This document shows, piece by piece, positions 56,801 to 63,488 of a DNA stretch of 64,000 nt. Source of the DNA: Chthoniobacterales bacterium (GTDB lineage: Bacteria > Verrucomicrobiota > Verrucomicrobiia > Chthoniobacterales > UBA6821); contig JAIEQL010000001.1 in NCBI GenBank assembly GCA_019747735.1, positions 62,001 through 126,000 on the forward strand. The letters run 5' to 3'. Within the stretch, counting starts at the first letter, position 1. Every line of letters begins with the position of its first letter. The notes beneath the pieces were generated by a model. It was not told where the DNA came from. It did no database searches and worked only from the letters and a program-made list of their open reading frames with translations. The position numbers and the translations under genes are program-made.

Positions 56801-57887
56801 CAAAGAGATGTCTCCTGAGGAACGCTCTAAAAAACGGATGGCAACCTTTGCTAAAGAGAAAGAAGCAATAGTCACTCAACCTGCAACGTTGATAACAAGC
56901 GGTTCAGAGAGAGCTAGCCTTACTCTTAATGACACTCTAAAGGACATTGAAGATATTTTTCTTTACAAGCTCGAAGCTGACGAAAAAGCCAAGAAAGAAA
57001 AAATAGAGCACGCTGCCAAAAATTACTTTCATGACGAGGACGCTAAAAAAGTTTGGGAAGAAGAACTGACCTTTGAGGAACGCCATCTTTACAACATCAA
57101 TAATGAAGATGCTAATGAGGTTTATAAGAAAGCTGCTCAAAAAAAGATAGAGGAGGCTCAAAGCAACTACGACAAGGCGTTAGAAGACTCCAAAGGAGTT
57201 TTTATTGTGAGTTCCAAACAGAAACAGGCTGCCTTGGCAGAACTCCAAAAAGCAGCAGCTCATTTAATGAAAGTAAAAGCTGAAATAAAAGAAAGTGAAC
57301 TAGCTCGTTCTTGGGGGAACCTTTCTCAGGAAAAAAAAACTGCTAAATCGAAGAAAGAGAGCGATGCGATTGAAGAGCTAAATCAGGCAAGGGAAAATAT
57401 TATCAACACAACTAAGGAATTTGAGGCCACCTTTGGACAAGCCTATCAAGAGGGCTCTTCTCAAAATTGGAAGTTGGCTAAAGAGGCTGTGCAAACTCAG
57501 GTTAAACCGGCGTATGATCGGCTTCTGCAAGCTTATAAGCAACTTCAGGAAATGGCTCCTAGAACTGTTGTGGAGGCTACCGAAGAAGAGAGAGAACGGT
57601 GGGTCACTGAAATAGAATATGCCAGAAGCATTGAAGATGTTTTGGATCAAAGAATCACTTCTGCTCGGCGCTGGCAGAATATTGGAATTGCTGGAGTTAG
57701 TACTGTGATTGTCGTTACTTCACCTATATGGGTTCCTGTGAGACTCATAGCTGCTGGAATTGATTGGATGACACCAGAAGAATCCATGGAGGATCGAATA
57801 AGAAGACACGCGTACAGAGATGAAAGAAGACACGCGTACAAATATCAAGAACGTCAGTTTTCAGGGCTAGGTATGGCCAAATATTAA
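53883..57887 (+). CDS. Giant secreted coiled-coil protein (1334 residues)
   Basis: A signal peptide (KKLSLLFLLSLLWASPAQLRA) precedes more than 1200 residues of highly charged, mostly helical sequence with many coiled-coil stretches. A Trp-containing motif recurs: ADKIWVQQQQAWEEKTILE near residue 246 and ADRAAAKAWEERALLQKE near 833, with related EEEW-x-W segments. Near the C terminus a hydrophobic segment (IGIAGVSTVIVVTSPIWVPV) is followed by a duplicated octapeptide RRHAYRDE/RRHAYKYQ. I do not recognise the family. The plan (signal, coils, C-terminal hydrophobic part) resembles the protein at 18006. It could be a surface or host-interaction protein; this is inference. Confidence 0.7.
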   Translation: MKKLSLLFLLSLLWASPAQLRAMMEEEKDPKEEQSKNQGPLEYSKEQEEKALIDSVGPSRGGRTTELIKVTSSVNSEEPRDQGAQKQFDADTDSDYGENPHDWEDEGNENLSLKDFRRALRKEIHRNAPRLIIIHKSDGKNVIKAVPENPDALIANGIEDREITNLLKELLALEHPSINVEDLCVSDSPLSSEKLKIIFDRIDRAIAEQKKASARILPGSDQEQLASILHNIILKREEKPSSHYAEADKIWVQQQQAWEEKTILEREFKNRAALKKQAKNFSDQVQDAHDKIDLENTMAGRLAHIAEKTAVLCAMVPEPHVQILGEVAAGVAWSADKFNKIWNERDVKAAKAALQEIETALKETSEKLTDADERVGTLKNRAEKQETYARHAEAQRRKTVAETLHPPASRSEADWNSWATQIVTEGKGEPAWIAHLMEGGMADPTWVAEETERAWKKRLIVDEEKIRQQKKEFKEHMRPLNRERYKNNKALQKAQREEQTTQKEFEEQREKHQKLKTELETLGQTQEAFESKYQEVAEAAQELTLKEKAWLEAQERLTHQDTETLTHKNVHAIEKTLILRHLNRSLDQVKIDALAWGYNNQLTSWLAYRLPEHVGEQTPPQPKTGGSIPQPIRLDEELEKLGRRLWAQKKRASSAQTFSLMEHQGGEKKEELLETEKETPLKETAKPPSVAELVASIIIPTQKDRDRWQARKDADERLRERDALFAEKQERRASMSEPKGVRSRLDSITSLFSWSGQSIAGTILGSINLKSEVQKLRRAATQKVTDAEKLWFDLVQEAHAEIGGIPYVDKETINDEEEWKKINDKEIAKHWEQADRAAAKAWEERALLQKEVTLATHIKDEEEWNNDIDRWIAKEEADKLTDLFGKAIALEESLAAQQQSRDPAWQEAYNKAVQEVDRLRPLVKAAKKKWIALANEEESVSMALEERDEAAAEEARKKLEPLDRAAMGLWKKVKEMSPEERSKKRMATFAKEKEAIVTQPATLITSGSERASLTLNDTLKDIEDIFLYKLEADEKAKKEKIEHAAKNYFHDEDAKKVWEEELTFEERHLYNINNEDANEVYKKAAQKKIEEAQSNYDKALEDSKGVFIVSSKQKQAALAELQKAAAHLMKVKAEIKESELARSWGNLSQEKKTAKSKKESDAIEELNQARENIINTTKEFEATFGQAYQEGSSQNWKLAKEAVQTQVKPAYDRLLQAYKQLQEMAPRTVVEATEEERERWVTEIEYARSIEDVLDQRITSARRWQNIGIAGVSTVIVVTSPIWVPVRLIAAGIDWMTPEESMEDRIRRHAYRDERRHAYKYQERQFSGLGMAKY

Positions 57888-57954
57888 AGATAGAGGTGCT
57901 GCTGAAAAGATTCCATATCCACTCAGACCTCTTTTTGATAGCATTCCTGATCTT

Positions 57955-58869
57955 ATGACTTCCACGCCACAACCCAAAAAGCTGATCCAGTTTGATTGGG
58001 CTATTAAGACGCTGTTAAGAAACAGAAAAAATTTTTCTATTCTGGAAGGCTTTCTTTCTGAGCTATTGCGGACGGATGTGAAAATCAAGGAATTGCTTGA
58101 GAGTGAGTCAAACAAAAGTCACGCCAAAGATAAATCCAATCGCGTCGACATGGCCGCCAGACTAGGCAATGGAGAGCATGTAATCATTGAAGTTCAAAGT
58201 GTACGTCAAGATGATTTTATCACTCGCATGCTCTATGGTGTTTCCAAGGTTGTGGTGGATTATTTGCAAGAAGGAGATCGGTATCACGAAGTTCCACGCG
58301 TGATTTCGGTCAACATCGTTTACTTCGATTTGGGGGAAGGAAATGACTACATTTATCATGGGACTACCGAGTTTCGAGGCATCCACAAGCGCGACGTGCT
58401 TCAGCTTCAAGACTCAGAAAAAAAACATTACCCCGATCACATCGCTAATATTTTTCCAGAGTATTACGTTTTAAAAGTGAGCGCCTTTGATCTGCACATC
58501 CGAGATACCCTAGATGAATGGATGTATGCCTTGAAAAAATCGGAAGTCAGGCCTGAGTTTAAAGCCAAAGGAATTCAAGAAGCTGGTAATGTCTTAACGC
58601 GATTGAATCTTTCTCAAGAAGAGCTGGCAGTCTATGAGCGTTATATTACTGATGCGAGAAATGCACGCAGCGAGATTCTAACAGCTTTTGATGATGGAGA
58701 AGCGCTAGGGATTAAGGAGGGCTTAGCGAAGGGCTTAGCCGAGGGCAGGGTTGAGGCGAAGGTTGAAATGATTCGCAGTTTTCATCAACTTGGCATTGCT
58801 CTTGAACAGATTGCTATGGCAGCCAAGCTTTCTTGCGAAGAGGTGCAGGCTATTCTCAAAAACAAATAG
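57955..58869 (+). CDS. Rpn-family PD-(D/E)XK nuclease/putative transposase
   Basis: 304 residues. The N-terminal part has FDWAIKTLLRNRKNFSILEGFLSELL, and the nuclease core has VDMAARLGNGEHVIIEVQ (near residue 62), the D...ExQ variant of PD-(D/E)XK seen in Rpn (recombination-promoting nuclease, PDDEXK_2) proteins. The C-terminal part has GIKEGLAKGLAEGRVEAKVE, the G-rich helical tail common in this family. Such genes are mobile and often multicopy. It may act in DNA recombination or defence. Confidence 0.82.
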   Translation: MTSTPQPKKLIQFDWAIKTLLRNRKNFSILEGFLSELLRTDVKIKELLESESNKSHAKDKSNRVDMAARLGNGEHVIIEVQSVRQDDFITRMLYGVSKVVVDYLQEGDRYHEVPRVISVNIVYFDLGEGNDYIYHGTTEFRGIHKRDVLQLQDSEKKHYPDHIANIFPEYYVLKVSAFDLHIRDTLDEWMYALKKSEVRPEFKAKGIQEAGNVLTRLNLSQEELAVYERYITDARNARSEILTAFDDGEALGIKEGLAKGLAEGRVEAKVEMIRSFHQLGIALEQIAMAAKLSCEEVQAILKNK

Positions 58870-58890
58870 ACTCTTATAGATTCCTAAAAA

Positions 58891-59835
58891 ATGAAAAACG
58901 ACGAAATGCGCTTATTTACTGGCTGTGCCCACCAGCAACTCGCTGCTGACATAGCAGCTTATCTTGGGCAAAAGCTTGCAGATGCCACGGTGACTTCTTT
59001 TCCTGATGGAGAAACGTTTGTCAAAATTAATGACAATATTCGAGGACGTGATGTTTTTATTATCCAACCGACCTGTCCTCCGACCAACCAAAACATCATG
59101 GAATTGTTGATCATGGTAGATGCCGCTCGGCGAGCAAGTGCTGATCGTATTACGGCTGTGATTCCTTTTTTTGGCTATGCCCGGCAAGATAGAAAAGATC
59201 AGCCTCGTGTGCCGATCACGGCAAAATTAGTCGCCAATCTCCTTGTTGCTGCAGGAGTCGAGCGTGTCCTGACCATGGATCTTCACGCGCAACAGCTCCA
59301 AGGTTTTTTTGATATCCCCGTGGACCACCTTTATGCGCTTCCGGTGATGGTGGACCATATCCGCAAGATGAATTTGAACAATCTTGTAGTTGTCTCTCCC
59401 GATGTCGGTGGTGTCAAAATGGCTTCTGCTTATGCTTCTGCACTAGATGCAGGCCTTGCTATTGTAGTCAAACGGCGCCGCAGTGCGACAGAAGTGGATG
59501 CTTCTCACGTGATTGGAGAGGTAGAAGGAAAAAATATTCTCATTATTGATGATCTCACTGAGACTGCTGGAACCTTAACAAGTGCTGCCAAAAAATTAAA
59601 AACTTTGGGGGTTTGTGATATTTATGCTGGTGTCTCGCACGCCGTGCTGACAGATTTAGCGGTTGAGCGATTGAAGGGTTCTGACATTAAAGAACTCATC
59701 ACTACTGATAGCGTTCCTGTTCGCCACGATGTGGAGAGCCGTGTGCGAGTTCTTTCCGTTGCCGAACTGCTCGGTGAGGGAATTCGTCGCATTCATGAAG
59801 GCGAATCAGTGAGCTCGTTGTTCCGATTGAAATAA
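58891..59835 (+). CDS. prs: Ribose-phosphate pyrophosphokinase (PRPP synthase)
   Basis: 314 residues. It makes PRPP for nucleotide, His and Trp synthesis. FPDGETFVKI, the flexible-loop block PFFGYARQDRKDQPR (near residue 91), MDLHAQQLQGFFDIPVDHL and the PRPP site NILIIDDLTETAGTL are standard. rplY follows after 32 bases, the common prs-rplY-pth order. Confidence 0.97.
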   Translation: MKNDEMRLFTGCAHQQLAADIAAYLGQKLADATVTSFPDGETFVKINDNIRGRDVFIIQPTCPPTNQNIMELLIMVDAARRASADRITAVIPFFGYARQDRKDQPRVPITAKLVANLLVAAGVERVLTMDLHAQQLQGFFDIPVDHLYALPVMVDHIRKMNLNNLVVVSPDVGGVKMASAYASALDAGLAIVVKRRRSATEVDASHVIGEVEGKNILIIDDLTETAGTLTSAAKKLKTLGVCDIYAGVSHAVLTDLAVERLKGSDIKELITTDSVPVRHDVESRVRVLSVAELLGEGIRRIHEGESVSSLFRLK

Positions 59836-59867
59836 CCCTCTCATCACTTCTTAATTCAAATCATCTC

Positions 59868-60524
59868 ATGTCAAAACAAGTCAAACTTTCCGTACAATCT
59901 CGCACCAATGTAGGGCGTAACTCCGTTAAGCAACTGCGCGCTCGTGGTGTTGTTCCTGCCAATATTTATGGTTCCAAACAAGAGCCGCGCAATCTTGAAC
60001 TCAATGAGCGTGATATTCGAAAACTCCTCGCTCATGCGGCAGGAGAGAATATTTTGGTCGATTTAGAAATTGTCGGTGACAAACAAAACCATCTTGCTCT
60101 CATCCAAGAAGTCCAACATCACCCTGTGCGTGGCACTATTTTACATGTCGATTTTCTGGAGGTTTCTATGAACGAGCTCTTGCATACAGAAATTCCGGTG
60201 GAGGCTTTTGGAGAAGCAGATGGTGTTAAAAATTATGGTGGCTTGCTTGAGCAATTGGTGCGCCATGTTTCCATTGAATGCTTGCCAAAAGACCTTCCCG
60301 AGAGCATTCGCGTCGAGGTAACAGGGCTAGGTATTGGTCAGTCACTTCATGTACGCGATCTTGTGTTACCTCCAGGTGTGACCGTCACCAATGATCCGGA
60401 CCTGACTATTTTCTTAGTTGCCGAGCCTAAAGTAGAAGACGCTTCTAAAGGGGAAGAAGTCCAACAAGCTCCTGAGGTGATTAAAGAAAAGAAACCAGCT
60501 GCTGAGCAAGAAGGAAAGAAATAA
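59868..60524 (+). CDS. rplY: 50S ribosomal protein L25/TL5 (CTC family)
   Basis: 218 residues: the 5S rRNA-binding L25 domain (residues about 5-92, e.g. RARGVVPANIYGSKQEPRN) plus the C-terminal TL5-type beta domain and a charged Lys/Glu-rich tail. It forms the conserved prs-rplY-pth-rpsF-ssb neighbourhood. Confidence 0.93.
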   Translation: MSKQVKLSVQSRTNVGRNSVKQLRARGVVPANIYGSKQEPRNLELNERDIRKLLAHAAGENILVDLEIVGDKQNHLALIQEVQHHPVRGTILHVDFLEVSMNELLHTEIPVEAFGEADGVKNYGGLLEQLVRHVSIECLPKDLPESIRVEVTGLGIGQSLHVRDLVLPPGVTVTNDPDLTIFLVAEPKVEDASKGEEVQQAPEVIKEKKPAAEQEGKK

Positions 60525-60536
60525 GCTCGAAACAGA

Positions 60537-60731
60537 GGATAGGCTGGAGGCTGAAGGTTAGAGGGTTTTCTGCTCGATAATCAGTTTAATTTCCTAATCA
60601 ATTTTTCCAGGTAACTTGATAGAGTTAACAAACAGCTGATAAATTTCTTCCAGCCTATCTTGATATCGATGTCCGACATACTTCCGATTAGAAAATCCTC
60701 CAGCTTCCAGCCTCCAGCCTCTAGCCTATCC
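60537..60731. repeat. Inverted AGGCTGGAGGCTG word repeat around the pth start
   Basis: GGATAGGCTGGAGGCTGAAG (60537 on) is mirrored by CTTCCAGCCTATC (60648-60660) and by CTTCCAGCCTCCAGCCTCTA (from 60704). The right arm lies inside the pth frame and encodes FQPPASSL. The rest of the spacer has no gene. Confidence 0.8.
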
Positions 60732-61298
60732 CCTCGGCTCATCATTGGCCTGGGCAATCCTGGTCGTAACTATGATGGAACACGTCATAATATTGGCTTT
60801 GCAGTTGTAGATGCCTTGGCCGCTAGTCATGGATGTTCTTTTTCTTTCGAGTCAAAATGGAATGCCGAAGTGGCTTCTGTGAGCTCCTCTCTTGTATTGA
60901 TGAAGCCAAGAACATTTATGAATTTAAGCGGGACGGCCGTTAGTACTTATACACGATTTTTTAAAATCCTAGCGCAAGAGGTCATCGTGGTGCTTGACGA
61001 TGTTTCTCTGCCACTAGGAGCCTTGCGCATCAGAAGAGGAGGGAGTGCTGGAGGTCATCGTGGGTTAGAGTCTATCTTAACACATTTTTCAACAGAAGAG
61101 GTGCCACGGTTGCGTCTGGGTATTGGAGAAAAAGAAAAAAGCGAGGAGGCTCCTCTCTCAGATTTTGTGCTTTCTCGTTTTCACGATCAGGAGCTCGTTC
61201 TTGTCAAAGAGACCATTCAACGCACATTAGAGGCTCTTGAGTATCTGCAGCGTGAAGGCCTCGACAAAACTATGAATTACTATAACATTACCCCCTAA
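60669..61298 (+). CDS. pth: Peptidyl-tRNA hydrolase
   Basis: It frees tRNA from stalled peptidyl-tRNA. The catalytic His lies in GLGNPGRNYDGTRHNIGF, with PRTFMNLSG and VVLDDVSLPLGALRIRRGGSAGGHRGLESI following. Homologues begin next to the LIIGLGNPG strand. Here about 25 residues precede it, much of them encoded by a word repeat (SSSFQPPASSL), and no later in-frame ATG, GTG or TTG exists before the conserved strand. A TTG at 60660 is a possible earlier start. Confidence 0.93.
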   Translation: MSDILPIRKSSSFQPPASSLSPRLIIGLGNPGRNYDGTRHNIGFAVVDALAASHGCSFSFESKWNAEVASVSSSLVLMKPRTFMNLSGTAVSTYTRFFKILAQEVIVVLDDVSLPLGALRIRRGGSAGGHRGLESILTHFSTEEVPRLRLGIGEKEKSEEAPLSDFVLSRFHDQELVLVKETIQRTLEALEYLQREGLDKTMNYYNITP

Positions 61299-61305
61299 TT
61301 CCATT

Positions 61306-61659
61306 ATGAAAAACAATTACGAACTCTTGTTAGCTCTTGCTATTAACGGCCCAGAAGAAGAAATCAAAGCGCTTTTAGAGCGTCTTGAAAAAATAATGAA
61401 TGCGGAAGGTGCCCTCATCGAAAAAGTACAACGCTTAGATCGTAGAGAGTTTGCCTATCCTCATCGCCATTTGACATCCGCTCACTATGTCAACTTCGTG
61501 ATGACGGCAGATCCTTCTGCTATTGTAAAACTGCAACAGAAATTGGCACTGGTTGAAGAAGTCACACTTCAAAATTATTTAAAAAAAGAGAAAGTCAAAA
61601 CAACGGATGCTCCTGTTCAAGCTAAAAAAACTAGAAAAAAAGAAACAGTAGCTGCTTAA
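61306..61659 (+). CDS. rpsF: 30S ribosomal protein S6
   Basis: 117 residues with the S6 pattern NNYELLLALAINGPEEEIKALL and the strand DRREFAYP followed by HYVNFVM. The C terminus is Lys-rich. It lies seven bases after pth and 12 before ssb. Confidence 0.95.
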   Translation: MKNNYELLLALAINGPEEEIKALLERLEKIMNAEGALIEKVQRLDRREFAYPHRHLTSAHYVNFVMTADPSAIVKLQQKLALVEEVTLQNYLKKEKVKTTDAPVQAKKTRKKETVAA

Positions 61660-61671
61660 CATTGTTATTTT

Positions 61672-62160
61672 ATGGCCAACCTCAATAAAGTTCAGTTGAT
61701 CGGCAATATCACACGTGACCCAGAGGTTAAGTATACGCCTAAGGGGACTGCAGTGACAGATCTTGGATTAGCAATTAACCGTTTTTATTCTACGGACAAT
61801 GGTGAGAAGCGGGAGGAAGTAACTTTCGTTGACGTGACACTTTGGGGACGCCAGGCAGAAATTGCTGGGGAATATTGCAAGAAAGGCCGCTCAATCTACA
61901 TCGAGGGCCGATTACAACTTGATTCTTGGGAGGATAAAGTTTCTGGTCAAAAAAGAAACAAGTTGCGCGTCATTGGAGAAAATATCCAGCTTCTTGGGTC
62001 GCGTCCTGGTGCCTCATCAGGAGAAACAGCAGGGAGTGAAGGTGGGGAAGAAGAGAGAAGTTACACCCGTTCTTCCCGCTCAGGATCAAGTTCTGCAAGC
62101 CGTCCTGTACAGCCTTCATCCTCAAAGATGAATGACGAGGATGATGATGTTCCCTTTTAA
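61672..62160 (+). CDS. ssb: Single-stranded DNA-binding protein
   Basis: 162 residues. The OB fold has NKVQLIGNITRDPEVKYTPKGTAVTDLGLAINR, the KREEVTFVDVTLWGRQAEIAGEY block and GRSIYIEGRLQLDSWED. A Gly/Ser-rich linker leads to the canonical acidic tip DEDDDVPF that recruits repair proteins. rpsR and rplI, usual next genes, are missing downstream. Confidence 0.97.
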   Translation: MANLNKVQLIGNITRDPEVKYTPKGTAVTDLGLAINRFYSTDNGEKREEVTFVDVTLWGRQAEIAGEYCKKGRSIYIEGRLQLDSWEDKVSGQKRNKLRVIGENIQLLGSRPGASSGETAGSEGGEEERSYTRSSRSGSSSASRPVQPSSSKMNDEDDDVPF

Positions 62161-62199
62161 CCAGAATATTTCACTGTGAAATATTTTAGGTAACTCCTC

Positions 62200-62763
62200 A
62201 TGGCAACCACAGCGCTTCATTCTATACCAGTAGGAACAATTCTTCCTGATCGAGAGCTGCTCGATGTCGTCACTAACGAGCACGTCAGGATCACGGAACG
62301 CCCTTTTTCAAAAGGAATCTTGGTGATCATCCTCTGCGCTCATTGTCCTTATGTGGAACACATCAAACTGGTATTAAAAAAACTGGCCTCGCTTTTCATG
62401 CCTCAAGGAATTGCGTTTGTGGGAGTGAGCGCTAACGATCCTGAGCAATATCCAGAGGATGCTCCTGAGAAGCTTCGAAAAATGGTTCTTGAAGAGGCCT
62501 TTTCCTTTTCCATTTTATTTGATGAAACACAAGAGTTTGTCAAAGCCTTGGGGGCTGTGTGCACTCCTGATTTTTTTCTTTTTGATCACCACTTGCGTCT
62601 TGCCTATCACGGACGTCTTGATGCTAGCACCCCTAAAAATGGAGTTCCGCTGACCGGTGCTGACCTAAATCATGCTCTAGAAACGCTCTGTGCTGGAAAA
62701 ACTATTGCTGAACCATTTCCCCTATCACTAGGTTGTAGCATCAAATGGAAAGAATCTGCTTAA
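62200..62763 (+). CDS. Thioredoxin-like redoxin (AhpC/TSA superfamily)
   Basis: 187 residues of thioredoxin fold with a CAHC redox site (ILCAHCPYVEHIK, near residue 47), VGVSANDPEQYPEDAPEKL and a cis-Pro in CTPDFFLFD. No signal peptide is evident. It resembles the thioredoxin-family proteins with the HCPYV block that are widespread but poorly characterised. Its end overlaps the next gene by 19 bases. Confidence 0.82.
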   Translation: MATTALHSIPVGTILPDRELLDVVTNEHVRITERPFSKGILVIILCAHCPYVEHIKLVLKKLASLFMPQGIAFVGVSANDPEQYPEDAPEKLRKMVLEEAFSFSILFDETQEFVKALGAVCTPDFFLFDHHLRLAYHGRLDASTPKNGVPLTGADLNHALETLCAGKTIAEPFPLSLGCSIKWKESA

Positions 62764-63437
62764 AAAAAACTGCTTTATTGCTTCTGGTGATGAGTGGAAT
62801 GCTCTTGCTAATAAGAGCATCTTTTTTTCTCGATGCGCCAGTGCGTGCTGCCATTGTGCAGATGGAGGGGAGTAACTGGGATCAGTCGTCTCAAAAATCG
62901 ATTGTCGGTTGTATCAGTCGCTACGGGGATTGGCCCGAACTGATGGGGTTGGGTCTGCTCGGATTTTTCATTGCACGAAAGAGAGGCAATTCAAAATGGC
63001 AGCGTCTTTTTCTCATTGCGATGGTGGCTTCTACCCTTGCTGGGACACTTGTCAATACGATGCGCTTAACCACAGGAAGGACTCGTCCGCGGGTTTCCCC
63101 AGCAGCGACACAAGGATGGTATGGTCCTTATGCCAATAGAGCGTGGTATATCGGAAAATCAGAATATAACAGCTTTCCCTCCGGGCACACTGCCACCGCC
63201 ATTGCTTTTGCGACGATTATCTTTTTTGGGAGTCCCTGTTGGGGCATTCTCTCTTTGTTGCTAGCGGTAGCGATCGCCTCTTCTCGTGTGCTGTTAGGAG
63301 CACATCACCCTTCGGATGTCGTTGCTGCTATCCTCATCGCTTTTACTGTGGCATGGCTTGTATGGAAATATCATGACCGCGTGCCAGGTAGGTATTGGGA
63401 AAGGCTACTAGGGAGGGGAAGCGGCGTTGTTGAGTAA
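62745..63437 (+). CDS. PAP2-family membrane phosphatase
   Basis: 230 residues, about five membrane spans. The three phosphatase motifs are present: RLTTGRTRPR (motif 1), FPSGHTATAI (motif 2) and SRVLLGAHHPSDV (motif 3), with the catalytic His residues. Likely substrates are undecaprenyl pyrophosphate, phosphatidate or lipid A phosphate. It starts inside the preceding gene, so translation is probably coupled. Confidence 0.85.
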   Translation: MERICLKKTALLLLVMSGMLLLIRASFFLDAPVRAAIVQMEGSNWDQSSQKSIVGCISRYGDWPELMGLGLLGFFIARKRGNSKWQRLFLIAMVASTLAGTLVNTMRLTTGRTRPRVSPAATQGWYGPYANRAWYIGKSEYNSFPSGHTATAIAFATIIFFGSPCWGILSLLLAVAIASSRVLLGAHHPSDVVAAILIAFTVAWLVWKYHDRVPGRYWERLLGRGSGVVE

Positions 63438-63457
63438 AGCAACAAAGCCAGTTGAGA

Positions 63458-63485
63458 CCTTCAACTTCAACTTTTCACTTCAATT
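63458..63485 (+). repeat. G-poor CTTCAACTTCAACTTTTCAC leader of recO
   Basis: A single word-repeat arm of the CTTCAAC type, ending three bases before the recO start. The complementary arm was not found. Confidence 0.6.
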
Positions 63486-63488
63486 TAG

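Noticed and set aside
55094-57161. Minus-strand hydrophobic frames over the giant coiled-coil gene
   Set aside because: Phe/Leu/Ser-rich translations are the expected antisense of Lys/Glu-rich coding sequence.
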